DNA from: Burkholderiaceae bacterium
GTDB lineage: Bacteria > Pseudomonadota > Gammaproteobacteria > Burkholderiales > Burkholderiaceae
Direction of reading: 5' to 3'
Length of the DNA stretch: 6,584 bases
Assembly (NCBI GenBank): GCA_947470165.1
Contig: CANISN010000093.1
Span: 1 to 6,584, forward strand
Shown here: one piece after another, positions 1 to 6,584 of the stretch
Numbering within the stretch: the first letter of the stretch is position 1
How the letters are laid out: every line of letters starts with the position of its first letter
Translations under genes and position numbers: made by a program
Notes under the pieces: generated by a model
The model's database searches: none
The model's input: the letters and a program-made list of their open reading frames with translations, nothing else
What the model was told of the DNA's origin: nothing

Positions 1-1385
1 ATTTGGAAAAAGCACTCGAGCAAGCTGAGATTGTTACCGGTACTGTTACTGGTAAAGTCAAAGGTGGCTTGACTGTGATGGTGAACGGTATCCGCGCATT
101 CTTGCCTGGATCACTCGTTGATACACGCCCAATTAAAGACACTAGTCCTTACGAAGGTAAGACTATGGAGTTTAAGGTTATTAAGCTTGATCGTAAGCGT
201 AATAACGTCGTGTTATCACGTCGTGCGGTTGTTGAAGCCAGCCAAGGTGAAGAGCGCGCGAAGATGATGTCTAACCTCAAAGAAGGTAGCGTTGTTCAAG
301 GTATTGTTAAGAACATCACGGACTACGGCGCGTTCGTGGACCTCGGTGGTATTGATGGCCTCTTGCACATTACCGATTTGGCATGGCGTCGCGTGCGTCA
401 CCCAAGCGAGATGCTAACTGTTGGTCAAGAAGTTACCGCAAAGATTTTGAAGTTCGATCAAGAGAAGAACCGTGTTTCACTCGGTGTGAAACAACTTGGT
501 GATGATCCATGGGTTGGCATCGCTCGTCGTTACCCACCAAATACCCGTTTATTCGGTAAGGTGACAAATCTGACTGACTACGGCGCATTCGTTGAGATCG
601 AATCCGGTATCGAAGGTTTGGTACACGTTTCCGAGATGGATTGGACCAACAAAAACGTTGCTCCAAGTAAAGCTACTGCATTAGGAACCGAAGTTGAAGT
701 CATGGTGTTGGATATCGATGAAGACAAGCGTCGTATCAGTTTGGGTATCAAACAGTGCAAAGCGAATCCATGGGAAGAGTTCTCACGCGGCCAACAAAAA
801 GGCGACAAGTTAAGTGGTGCAATCAAGTCAATTACTGACTTTGGTGTATTCATTGGTTTGCCTGGCGGTATCGATGGCTTAGTTCACCTCTCAGACCTTT
901 CATGGAATGAGCCGGGCGAAGAAGCTGTTAAGAGATACAAAAAAGGTGACGAAGTTGAGGCAACTGTATTGGCTATTGATGTAGAGAAGGAGCGTATCTC
1001 TCTTGGTATCAAGCAATTGTCTGGTGACCCATTCAACAACTACACATCCGTAAGTGACAAGGGTAGCCTTGTTACTGGTACTGTGAAGGCGGTTGATGCT
1101 AAGGGTGCAACCATTCACTTGGCTGATGAAGTTGAAGCTTACTTGCGTGCTTCTGAGATCTCAACCGATCGCGTTGAAGATGCTCGTAATGTATTGAAAG
1201 AGGGTGATAGCGTAAATGCCATGATCATTAATATCGATCGTAAGTCACGTGTTATTAATCTTTCAATTAAGGCTAAAGATAGCTCTGACCAACAAGATGC
1301 TATGAGCAAGCTTCAAGGTGATGCGCAGTCTGGCACAACCAACTTGGGTGCTCTGTTAAAAGCCAAGATGGATAATCAAGGCTAA
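1..1385 (+). CDS. rpsA: 30S ribosomal protein S1, 5'-truncated by window edge
   Basis: Ribosomal protein S1 binds mRNA on the 30S subunit and helps unfold and dock messages with structured or weak leaders. The reading frame runs from position 3 (the first two bases finish a cut codon) to a TAA at 1383-1385, giving 460 residues. The TTG at 3-5 is almost certainly an internal leucine, not a start: it matches the leucine near residue 98 of E. coli S1, so about 97 residues with the first S1 domain lie outside the window. Five S1 (OB-fold) repeats remain, at about fragment residues 8-74, 95-163, 180-250, 267-337 and 354-423, each with the recurring [15 protein letters not shown] and GLVHxS pattern and a closing [12 protein letters not shown] strand. 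Landmarks such as [20 protein letters not shown] and [10 protein letters not shown] are diagnostic of bacterial S1. The C-terminal tail is short and ends in LKAKMDNQG. No frame damage is visible. Identity is essentially certain. Confidence 0.98.
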   Translation, partial: LEKALEQAEIVTGTVTGKVKGGLTVMVNGIRAFLPGSLVDTRPIKDTSPYEGKTMEFKVIKLDRKRNNVVLSRRAVVEASQGEERAKMMSNLKEGSVVQGIVKNITDYGAFVDLGGIDGLLHITDLAWRRVRHPSEMLTVGQEVTAKILKFDQEKNRVSLGVKQLGDDPWVGIARRYPPNTRLFGKVTNLTDYGAFVEIESGIEGLVHVSEMDWTNKNVAPSKATALGTEVEVMVLDIDEDKRRISLGIKQCKANPWEEFSRGQQKGDKLSGAIKSITDFGVFIGLPGGIDGLVHLSDLSWNEPGEEAVKRYKKGDEVEATVLAIDVEKERISLGIKQLSGDPFNNYTSVSDKGSLVTGTVKAVDAKGATIHLADEVEAYLRASEISTDRVEDARNVLKEGDSVNAMIINIDRKSRVINLSIKAKDSSDQQDAMSKLQGDAQSGTTNLGALLKAKMDNQG

Positions 1386-1392
1386 ATCAATA

Positions 1393-1429
1393 TCGCCGCT
1401 TTCCAATAGGAGAGCGGCGGTTATTTATT
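1393..1429 (+). terminator. Strong intrinsic terminator after rpsA
   Basis: An 11-base-pair stem (1394-1404 with 1409-1419, one G-U pair) closes on the tetraloop AATA and can be extended by a U-G pair at 1393/1420. It is followed at once by the T-rich stretch TTATTTATT. It starts eight bases after the rpsA stop codon. This is a textbook rho-independent terminator and should insulate ihfB from most rpsA transcription. The descending strand contains an AGGAG-like string (1408-1412) that is buried in the stem. Confidence 0.87.
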
Positions 1430-1437
1430 GATAGATC

Positions 1438-1782
1438 ATGTCAGATCAAGAGCAACAAGCAATCACTCGCTCCGAACTCGTTGAGAGCTTGGCGGAGCAG
1501 TTTCCCCAACTACTGCCACGGGATGTGGAGTTGGCAGTAAAAACATTGCTAGACACAATGACTCACGCTTTAGCCGAAGGTAAGCGCATTGAGTTACGTG
1601 GTGTTGGTAGTTTTGTTTTACACCATCGTCCAGCACGTACTGGCCGTAATCCGAAATCTGGCGAGAAAGTATTGATCCCAGAAAAGCGGGTGCCGCACTT
1701 CAAGCCTGGCAAAGAGTTACGTGAGCGTGTTGATTACAAGCCACTAAATCAAGCGGGACCCAAAGAGGGTTCTGGTGCCTAG
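1438..1782 (+). CDS. ihfB: Integration host factor beta subunit
   Basis: IhfB pairs with IhfA (not in this window) to form the IHF heterodimer, a sequence-specific DNA-bending protein of the HU/DNABII family used in transcription, replication and recombination. The 114-residue product has the family core: a helical dimerisation half (about residues 9-50), GVGSF at 55-59, and the DNA-binding arm [11 protein letters not shown] at about 66-76, whose Pro72 is the residue that intercalates in the minor groove. It ends in [14 protein letters not shown] at 85-98. Compared with E. coli IhfB (94 residues) it has about eight extra N-terminal residues and an acidic/glycine tail of about 12 residues. The ATG at 1438 is the only reasonable start, because an in-frame TAG lies two codons upstream (1432-1434) and no later ATG precedes the conserved core. 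No Shine-Dalgarno sequence is evident. Adjacency to rpsA is widely conserved in Proteobacteria. The choice of beta subunit over HU rests on the arm motif and this context. Confidence 0.95.
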   Translation: MSDQEQQAITRSELVESLAEQFPQLLPRDVELAVKTLLDTMTHALAEGKRIELRGVGSFVLHHRPARTGRNPKSGEKVLIPEKRVPHFKPGKELRERVDYKPLNQAGPKEGSGA

Positions 1783-1802
1783 TCGCATAGCTCATACCCA
1801 GC

Positions 1803-1828
1803 GGTCCATTCGGGCCATTTTTTTATTT
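1803..1828 (+). terminator. Probable intrinsic terminator after ihfB
   Basis: A short GC-rich hairpin, GGTCC (1803-1807) with GGGCC (1812-1816) and loop ATTC, has one U-G pair. It is followed after one A by seven Ts (1818-1824) and a further T-rich stretch. The stem is only five base pairs, so termination may be partial, and some read-through into lapB is possible. It lies 15 to 40 bases before the lapB start codon. Confidence 0.6.
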
Positions 1829-1842
1829 AAGTTCTGCATATC

Positions 1843-3054
1843 ATGATTCAGATTGCAACCTCATGGCTGCTCTTATTGCCGGTAATGTTCGGTATTGGCT
1901 GGCTAGCCTCGCGTTGGGATCTGCGCCTTGAAAATCGCATGGATGAGCGTGAACGTATGCGTCAGCAGCGCTCAACATTTAAAGGCCTCAGTCTTTTACT
2001 GAATGAGCAACCTGATCAAGCGATTGAAACTTTAGTCAAAATTGCTCAGCTTGATCCTGAAACAATTGAACTTCATTTTGCTTTAGGTAATTTATTTCGT
2101 CGTCGTGGAGAGACTGAGCGTGCGATTCGGGTGCACCAACACTTGGCGAATCGCGACGATCTGAAAGCACGCGATCGTGATCATGCTGCTTACGAACTAG
2201 GCCGTGATTTTTTGCGAGCAGGCTTATTGGATCGCGCTGAAGTCTCTTTGAATCGGGTTGGCGAAGGAAAATTTGCTGCACCCGCTAAAGAGAGTCTTCT
2301 CGAGATCTATCAAATTGAGCGAGACTGGACGAAGGCGATTATTTCTGCAAGTGAGTTAGCGGGCTTACAGGGTAAGTCACATGATACTGAGATCGCTCAG
2401 TTTTATTGTGAGCTTGGTCAAGAAGCGCTGCGTTGCAAGGATCTACCTGAGGTGGAGCAATCTGTTCAGTTAGCCTTACAGGCAGTACCTAATCATGCGC
2501 GTGCATTGATTTTGCAGGGCGATTACTTGATGGCGATGGATCGTCCAGCTCAGGCGATTGAGGCTTGGAGTATTGTTGCCAAAGCACATCCTCCTTACAT
2601 GCATCTGCTCGCTGACCGCTGGATGGTGGCGCATACTAATCTGGATAAAGCTGATGAAGGCTTGAGTACTCTATGTGAGTTATTAAAAACTCAGGCCTCT
2701 GGGGAGTTACTTGATATCGTGCAAAAACATATGGTGAAAATTCGAGGTGCGCAAGCTACAGAAGCAATGTTGGTTGAGGTGATGCAGTACTCACCAAGCT
2801 TGAGTGCGCTCTCAAAGCTAGCGGAGACGCGTTTAGCCTTGGCGGAGAGTAACGGCACGCCAGAAAGAATCTCTGATTTACAGGCGACTCTAAGCTTATT
2901 AAAGTTGAGGACTACGAGCTTGGCTCGCTATACCTGTGGTAATTGCGGTTTCCGTGCGCGACGTTTTTATTGGCAGTGCCCTGGTTGTAATCATTGGGAG
3001 GCTTATTCCCCAAGGCGTAGTGAGGGTGCTGTATCTAGTGGCCCATCGATGTAA
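1843..3054 (+). CDS. lapB: LPS assembly protein LapB (YciM), TPR and rubredoxin-like protein
   Basis: LapB is an inner-membrane-anchored cytoplasmic protein that, in E. coli, presents LpxC to the FtsH protease and so limits lipid A synthesis; it is also thought to couple lipid A supply to LPS export. The 403-residue product has the full layout: one N-terminal membrane segment (about residues 5-22), a basic/charged linker, then TPR repeats over about 45-330, including the family-typical LGNLFRRRGE at 81-90, AIRVHQ at 94-99 and IAQFYCELG at 184-192. It closes with a rubredoxin-type metal-binding knuckle of C365-x2-C368 and C379-x2-C382 within YTCGNCGF and WQCPGC. E. coli LapB is about 389 residues, so the length is normal. 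The ATG at 1843 is favoured because it keeps the membrane anchor; an in-frame TAA at 1828-1830 limits extension. No Shine-Dalgarno sequence is visible. The usual upstream partner lapA is missing. Downstream are LPS precursor genes, which fits the role. Confidence 0.94.
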   Translation: MIQIATSWLLLLPVMFGIGWLASRWDLRLENRMDERERMRQQRSTFKGLSLLLNEQPDQAIETLVKIAQLDPETIELHFALGNLFRRRGETERAIRVHQHLANRDDLKARDRDHAAYELGRDFLRAGLLDRAEVSLNRVGEGKFAAPAKESLLEIYQIERDWTKAIISASELAGLQGKSHDTEIAQFYCELGQEALRCKDLPEVEQSVQLALQAVPNHARALILQGDYLMAMDRPAQAIEAWSIVAKAHPPYMHLLADRWMVAHTNLDKADEGLSTLCELLKTQASGELLDIVQKHMVKIRGAQATEAMLVEVMQYSPSLSALSKLAETRLALAESNGTPERISDLQATLSLLKLRTTSLARYTCGNCGFRARRFYWQCPGCNHWEAYSPRRSEGAVSSGPSM

Positions 3055-3152
3055 TGGAATTAGCTAAATGCGTTAACTAAACAAGTTCACTAAATAGTCA
3101 TTAAGTTTGTTTTTAATAGTCTTATTGCAGTAAATATATCTTTGGAGATGCT
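3055..3152 (+). promoter_or_regulatory. AT-rich gap before ugd, possible promoter region
   Basis: This is the largest gene-free gap between two genes in the window. I see no clear terminator hairpin after lapB. A weak sigma-70-like pair can be drawn, TTGTTT at 3107-3112 and TAAATA at 3131-3136 with an 18-base spacer, but its start point would fall close to the ribosome binding site, leaving a very short leader. The gap also holds short direct repeats: CTAAA at 3064, 3077 and 3090, and AATAGTC at 3093-3099 and 3115-3121. A promoter for the ugd-hldA-hldD operon here is likely from the layout; its exact position is a guess. Confidence 0.35.
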
Positions 3153-3155
3153 TTG
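3144..3155 (+). promoter_or_regulatory. Ribosome binding site supporting a TTG start for ugd
   Basis: GGAG at 3144-3147 lies five bases before the TTG at 3153-3155. This spacing supports TTG as the true start. The ATG at 3148-3150 is out of frame with ugd and can be excluded. Confidence 0.7.
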
Positions 3156-4517
3156 AAAGTCACCATCATCGGAAGTGGATACGTTGGACTTGTCACTGGC
3201 GCTTGCTTAGCCGAGCAGGGTAATCACGTCTTTTGTGTTGACGTTGATCCTAAGAAGATTGAGATTCTCAATTCTGGGGGCGTACCGATTTACGAACCAG
3301 GCCTAAAAGAGATGATTGAGCGCAACCGCGCTGCTGGCCGCTTGCAGTTCTCTACTGATATTGCTGCTTCTGTAGCTCATGGCGATATTCAATTTATTGC
3401 AGTAGGAACCCCTCCAGATGAAGATGGTTCGGCAGATCTACAGTACGTCGTGGCAGCAGCGCGTAATATTGGCCGCCACATGTCCACCCCTAAAGTGATT
3501 GTTGATAAGTCCACTGTACCAGTAGGTACTGCTGACAAAGTATCTGCTGCCATCGGCGAGGAACTGACCAAAAGAGGTCTCTCGCCAGAACTCTGCTCAG
3601 TAGTCTCTAACCCCGAGTTCTTAAAAGAAGGCGCAGCGGTAGAAGACTTTATGCGCCCAGATCGTATTGTGATTGGCACCCAAAATACCCCTGCAGGATT
3701 GCGCGCTAAAGAGCAAATGCGCAAACTTTACGCTCCGTTTAATCGCCACCACGAGCGTACTTATTACATGGATGTCAAAAGCGCTGAGCTCACTAAATAC
3801 GCTGCAAATGCGATGTTGGCAACCCGTATCTCCTTTATGAACGAGTTGGCCAATTTAGCTGACTTAGTGGGTGCTGATATTGAAGCGGTGCGTCAGGGTA
3901 TTGGTTCAGACTCCCGGATTGGCTATGGCTTTTTATACTCCGGTACGGGTTATGGTGGTTCTTGCTTCCCAAAGGATGTCTCGGCGCTATCGAAGACTGC
4001 GATTGAGCATGGACGAGATCTCAAGATTCTGGATGCGGTTGAAGCGGTGAATGAAGCGCAAAAATATATCCTTGTTGAGAAGATCGAAAAACGCTTCGGT
4101 AAAGATCTTAAAGATAAGAAGTTTGCCTTATGGGGTTTAGCCTTTAAGCCTAATACGGATGATATGCGTGAAGCCCCTAGTCGAGTAATTATTCAAGAGT
4201 TGGTGAAACGTGGCGCTCAGGTTGTTGCATATGACCCCGTTGCCATGCCAGAAGCAAAGCATTGCTTTGATTTGGACTTTAAGGGTAATCCCGAAGGGTT
4301 GAGCAAAGTCTCAATGACCAATGACCCAATGAGTGCGCTCAATGATGCTGATGCCTTAGTGATTGTCACTGAGTGGAAAGCCTTCAGAAGTCCAGATTTT
4401 GATCAAGTCATCCAAAAACTCAAGTCCCCCATCATTTTTGATGGCCGTAATCTATACGAACCACAAGCTATGCAAGAATTAGGCATTGAGTATCAGGGTA
4501 TTGGTCGTCATAGTTAA
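3153..4517 (+). CDS. ugd: UDP-glucose 6-dehydrogenase
   Basis: Ugd oxidises UDP-glucose to UDP-glucuronate with two NAD+ in the cytoplasm. The product feeds capsule, exopolysaccharide or lipid A amino-sugar pathways; which one is not shown by this window. The 454-residue protein begins [16 protein letters not shown], a canonical N-terminal Rossmann NAD-binding motif (GSGYVG at 7-12) with Asp30 at the end of the second strand. Catalytic features are all present: KSTVPVGT at 119-126, NPEFLKEG at 153-160 (Glu155 and Glu159), Lys215 and Asn219 in ELTKYAANA, and the nucleophile Cys271 within [10 protein letters not shown] (266-275) with Asp275. The C-terminal UDP-binding domain has [16 protein letters not shown] at about 328-343. 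Length is normal for the family. Translation starts at a TTG preceded by a good GGAG. It is the first gene of the run with hldA (33 bases downstream) and hldD. A GDP-mannose dehydrogenase is a distant alternative, but the overall match is to Ugd. Confidence 0.96.
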   Translation: MKVTIIGSGYVGLVTGACLAEQGNHVFCVDVDPKKIEILNSGGVPIYEPGLKEMIERNRAAGRLQFSTDIAASVAHGDIQFIAVGTPPDEDGSADLQYVVAAARNIGRHMSTPKVIVDKSTVPVGTADKVSAAIGEELTKRGLSPELCSVVSNPEFLKEGAAVEDFMRPDRIVIGTQNTPAGLRAKEQMRKLYAPFNRHHERTYYMDVKSAELTKYAANAMLATRISFMNELANLADLVGADIEAVRQGIGSDSRIGYGFLYSGTGYGGSCFPKDVSALSKTAIEHGRDLKILDAVEAVNEAQKYILVEKIEKRFGKDLKDKKFALWGLAFKPNTDDMREAPSRVIIQELVKRGAQVVAYDPVAMPEAKHCFDLDFKGNPEGLSKVSMTNDPMSALNDADALVIVTEWKAFRSPDFDQVIQKLKSPIIFDGRNLYEPQAMQELGIEYQGIGRHS

Positions 4518-4538
4518 TGAAACATATAGAAGAGTTTT

Positions 4539-4553
4539 TAAGAGAGATTAGTG
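4539..4553 (+). promoter_or_regulatory. Weak ribosome binding site before the GTG start of hldA
   Basis: TAAGAGAG at 4539-4546 partly matches the Shine-Dalgarno consensus, four bases before GTG 4551 and ten before the in-frame GTG 4557. It permits either start and does not settle which is used. Confidence 0.4.
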
Positions 4554-5486
4554 CCCGTGGAAAAAGCTAACCGAGACCAATTTTCTAAAGCCCGCTTATT
4601 AGTGGTGGGTGATGTCATGCTCGATCGCTATTGGTTTGGTGATACTAATCGAATTTCTCCTGAGGCCCCAGTACCAGTAGTTCAAGTGGGAAAGATTGAT
4701 GAGCGTTTAGGAGGCGCTGCAAACGTAGCTCGTAACGTAGCAGCACTGGGTGCTAAGACAACTATTTTAGGCGTGATTGGTGATGATGAGTCAGGTCGTC
4801 GCATCTCTGAGTTACTCAAATCGAGTGGTGTTGATAGCCAGCTTGAAGTAGATGCAAAAGTACCCACTACTGTGAAACTGCGAGTGATTGCAAGACAACA
4901 GCAATTGATTCGTTTAGATTTTGAAGAGGCGCCTAGTCAGACTGCTCTCGCTCATAAACTAGAGCGTTATGAAAAGCTGTTAGGCAACGCTGATGTAGTG
5001 ATTTTGTCTGACTATGGCAAAGGCGCTTTGGGTCAAGTTGCTTTGATGATTGAGCAGGCTAGAACCCAAAAGAAAATGATTCTGGTTGATCCAAAAGGCG
5101 ATGACTACGCAAAATATCGAGGTGCGACTGTACTCACCCCCAACCGTAGTGAATTGCGCCAAGTAGTTGGCCAATGGACTAGCGAAGATGATTTAACGAA
5201 GAGAGCACAAGATCTTAGAAAGTCCTTAGACCTGGAGGCTTTACTACTGACGCGCTCAGAAGAGGGAATGAGTTTATTTACCGAGACAGGGGTTAGTCAT
5301 GTAAAGGCGCAGGCGCGTGAGGTGTTCGATGTCTCTGGGGCTGGGGATACTGTGATTGGTTCGCTTGCAGTAGCATTGGCGGCTGGCTGGCCGTTGGAAA
5401 GAGCGATGGCTCTCGCTAATCGTGCCGGTGGTATCGTAGTTGGCAAGCTAGGCACTGCCACTGTTACTTCTGAGGAATTGCAATGA
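4551..5486 (+). CDS. hldA: D-glycero-beta-D-manno-heptose-7-phosphate kinase (kinase-only HldE homologue)
   Basis: This enzyme phosphorylates D-glycero-D-manno-heptose 7-phosphate at O-1 using ATP, giving the 1,7-bisphosphate in the ADP-heptose pathway for the LPS inner core. The 311-residue product is a PfkB/ribokinase-fold protein: [14 protein letters not shown] at 18-31, [11 protein letters not shown] at 34-44, the substrate-side [14 protein letters not shown] at 54-67, [10 protein letters not shown] at 117-126, LSDYGKGAL at 152-160, VDPKGDD at 179-185, and the C-terminal [11 protein letters not shown] (260-270) with catalytic base Asp266. It stops after [16 protein letters not shown], where E. 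coli HldE continues into a cytidylyltransferase-like domain, so this is the one-domain HldA (RfaE domain I) form. An in-frame TAA at 4539-4541 bounds the start. GTG at 4551 has the closer Shine-Dalgarno, but GTG at 4557 is also possible and would remove two residues. Its stop overlaps the hldD start by four bases, implying coupled translation. Confidence 0.94.
   Translation: MPVEKANRDQFSKARLLVVGDVMLDRYWFGDTNRISPEAPVPVVQVGKIDERLGGAANVARNVAALGAKTTILGVIGDDESGRRISELLKSSGVDSQLEVDAKVPTTVKLRVIARQQQLIRLDFEEAPSQTALAHKLERYEKLLGNADVVILSDYGKGALGQVALMIEQARTQKKMILVDPKGDDYAKYRGATVLTPNRSELRQVVGQWTSEDDLTKRAQDLRKSLDLEALLLTRSEEGMSLFTETGVSHVKAQAREVFDVSGAGDTVIGSLAVALAAGWPLERAMALANRAGGIVVGKLGTATVTSEELQ
5472..5485 (+). 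promoter_or_regulatory. Ribosome binding site of hldD inside the hldA 3' end
   Basis: GAGGA at 5472-5476 lies six bases before the hldD ATG at 5483 and is read as coding sequence in hldA. With the ATGA stop/start overlap at 5483-5486 it indicates both independent initiation and translational coupling. Confidence 0.75.
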
Positions 5487-6502
5487 CCATTATTGTCACT
5501 GGCGCAGCTGGTTTTATTGGCGCAAATATCGTTCAAGCATTAAATACCCGTGGCGAGAAAAATGTTATCGCAGTCGATGATTTACGTCCTGCTGATAAGT
5601 ATCGTAATTTAGCCGATTTAGACATAACTGATTATTTTGATAAAGACGAGTTTCTAGAGGCATTTAGAAGTGGCCGCTTTGGTAAGGTAAGGGCGGTCTT
5701 TCATGAAGGGGCTTGCTCTGACACGATGGAAACCGATGGCATCTTTATGATGGCAAATAATTTCCGTTACACCATGGATTTACTGGATATTTGTACTGAG
5801 CAAAAAGTGCAATTACTCTATGCATCTTCTGCGGCAACCTATGGTGGCTCAGATGTGTTCGTTGAGAGTCGTGAGCATGAGAAGCCATTAAATATCTACG
5901 GCTACTCGAAGTTTTTATTTGATCAAGTGATGCGTAAGCGCTTTTCTGAAAAAGCCAATGCTGCCCAAGTTGTGGGGTTTAGATACTTCAATGTGTATGG
6001 TCCTCGTGAATCGCATAAAGGCCGTATGGCTTCAGTAGCTTTTCATCAATATCATCAGTACAAAGCAAATGGTAAGGTTAGGCTCTTCGGTGAGTATGGT
6101 GGTTATGGCCCTGGTGAACAGAGTCGTGACTTTGTTTCTGTTGAAGACGTGGTTAAAGTAAATCTCTATTTCTTAGACCATCCAGAACTGAGTGGTATCT
6201 TTAATCTAGGTAGTGGTCGTGCACAACCATTTAACGACGTGGCACATGCAGTAGTAAATGCGATGCGCAAACTCGATCACGCTAATCCTGTAAGTCTAGA
6301 AGAATTGGTAAATGATAAAGCGATTGAGTACATTCCTTTTCCAGATGCACTAAAAGGCAAGTACCAGTGTTTCACACAAGCTGATGTAACAAAATTACGC
6401 GCTGCAGGATATAAAGAGCCCTTCCTGAATGTGGAACAGGGTGTCAGTCAATACATTGTATGGCTTGAAGCCAACACGGGCTTTTTAGCTAACCCTATTT
6501 AG
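5483..6502 (+). CDS. hldD: ADP-L-glycero-D-manno-heptose 6-epimerase
   Basis: HldD inverts C6 of ADP-D-glycero-D-manno-heptose to give ADP-L-glycero-D-manno-heptose, the donor used by heptosyltransferases for the LPS inner core. It is a cytoplasmic short-chain-dehydrogenase-type enzyme with tightly bound NADP. The 339-residue product has the N-terminal Rossmann motif GAAGFIG at 7-13, FHEGACSD at 73-80, [10 protein letters not shown] at 113-122 with the active-site serine, the Y139-x3-K143 catalytic pair in [20 protein letters not shown] at 167-176 and Lys179, whose counterpart in E. coli is Lys178 and takes part in catalysis. RDFVSVEDV at 215-223 and [20 protein letters not shown] at 282-301 are further family signatures. 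E. coli HldD is about 310 residues; the surplus here is mainly two insertions, about five residues near 203-214 and about fifteen near 262-281. The start is fixed by GAGGA six bases upstream and the four-base overlap with hldA. Confidence 0.96.
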   Translation: MTIIVTGAAGFIGANIVQALNTRGEKNVIAVDDLRPADKYRNLADLDITDYFDKDEFLEAFRSGRFGKVRAVFHEGACSDTMETDGIFMMANNFRYTMDLLDICTEQKVQLLYASSAATYGGSDVFVESREHEKPLNIYGYSKFLFDQVMRKRFSEKANAAQVVGFRYFNVYGPRESHKGRMASVAFHQYHQYKANGKVRLFGEYGGYGPGEQSRDFVSVEDVVKVNLYFLDHPELSGIFNLGSGRAQPFNDVAHAVVNAMRKLDHANPVSLEELVNDKAIEYIPFPDALKGKYQCFTQADVTKLRAAGYKEPFLNVEQGVSQYIVWLEANTGFLANPI

Positions 6503-6508
6503 CGTGCT

Positions 6509-6545
6509 AATCAGCATCCACTACGGGTGCTGATTTCTTAATTTG
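6509..6545 (+). terminator. Intrinsic terminator ending the ugd-hldA-hldD operon
   Basis: An 11-base-pair stem pairs 6509-6519 with 6525-6535 (AATCAGCA against TGCTGATT, plus TCC with GGG including one U-G pair), with loop ACTAC. It is followed by the T-rich tract TTTCTTAATTT. It begins six bases after the hldD stop. The tract favours + strand termination; the minus-strand side lacks a matching T-run. Confidence 0.83.
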
Positions 6546-6584
6546 CACGAGATATTCTAAGTTCGTTACCGAGCACATATCAAG
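6546..6584. other. Intergenic tail with no identifiable gene
   Basis: The bases after the terminator contain no + strand start codon with a ribosome binding site and no recognisable RNA. The minus strand is open from the window edge to a TAG at 6507-6509, but 25 sense codons are too few to call a gene. Confidence 0.4.

Noticed and set aside
3..5. TTG as the rpsA start codon
   Set aside because: It aligns with an internal leucine near residue 98 of E. coli S1; the first S1 domain is simply outside the window.
321..592. Near-identical 17-base stretches at 321-337 and 576-592 as a DNA repeat
   Set aside because: They encode the same DYGAFV motif in successive S1 domains, so they reflect protein repeats and not a mobile or regulatory repeat.
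216..1118. Several minus-strand open frames of 61 to 91 codons inside rpsA
   Set aside because: They are antisense to a highly conserved gene, have no recognisable motifs and are explained by the codon use of rpsA.
1344..1376. Promoter for ihfB from TTGGGT (1344) and GATAAT (1371)
   Set aside because: The spacer is 21 bases and the transcript would run straight into the rpsA terminator.
2036..2281. Minus-strand open frame inside lapB
   Set aside because: It is antisense to the TPR region, has no family signature and lacks context of its own.
3148..3150. ATG as the ugd start
   Set aside because: It is out of frame with the [12 protein letters not shown] reading; TTG at 3153 with GGAG upstream fits.
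3389..3724. 111-codon minus-strand open frame inside ugd
   Set aside because: It is fully antisense to catalytic-core coding sequence of ugd, has a low-complexity Ser/Thr/Pro-rich translation and no motif.
4682..5536. Minus-strand open frames inside hldA and across the hldA-hldD junction
   Set aside because: They are shadows of the real genes; the + strand proteins carry all family motifs.
1..6584. Mobile element, prophage, CRISPR, toxin-antitoxin or defence system
   Set aside because: No transposase, inverted terminal repeats, spacer array or relevant gene family is present; the whole window is housekeeping and LPS genes.

Overview
The window reads as ordinary chromosomal sequence from a betaproteobacterium of the order Burkholderiales. 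The gene order rpsA - ihfB - lapB - ugd - hldA - hldD is the one I associate with Burkholderia, Ralstonia and relatives. The moderate base composition and the protein sequences suggest a low-GC member of Burkholderiaceae such as Polynucleobacter. That genus call is inference from memory, not a database match. All six recognised genes lie on the + strand, coding is dense, and I see no insertion sequence, prophage, CRISPR array, tRNA or rRNA.

Left part (1-1828): the 3' four-fifths of rpsA (ribosomal protein S1, cut by the window edge) ends at a strong intrinsic terminator. It is followed by ihfB (IHF beta subunit), which has a shorter probable terminator of its own. These are the translation and nucleoid-architecture genes.

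Middle part (1843-3152): lapB encodes a membrane-anchored TPR/rubredoxin-like protein that controls LPS synthesis through LpxC turnover. The DUF1049 gene lapA, which usually precedes lapB, is absent; only 60 bases separate ihfB from lapB. A 98-base AT-rich gap follows lapB. It holds a small set of short direct repeats and possibly a promoter.

Right part (3153-6584): ugd (UDP-glucose dehydrogenase), hldA (kinase-only D-glycero-beta-D-manno-heptose-7-phosphate kinase) and hldD (ADP-heptose 6-epimerase) form a tight operon closed by a clear terminator. hldA and hldD overlap by four bases. Together with lapB this is an envelope-polysaccharide block: LapB sets lipid A flux, Ugd supplies UDP-glucuronate, and HldA and HldD carry out two steps of ADP-L-glycero-D-manno-heptose synthesis for the LPS inner core. 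The nucleotidyltransferase (HldC), isomerase (GmhA) and phosphatase (GmhB) must be encoded elsewhere. The last 49 bases after the terminator contain no gene I can identify.

I found no convincing undescribed system. The points that deserve a second look are modest: the missing lapA, the lack of Shine-Dalgarno sequences for ihfB and lapB right behind terminators, a 17-codon mini-ORF bridging ugd and hldA, and the phased repeats upstream of ugd.
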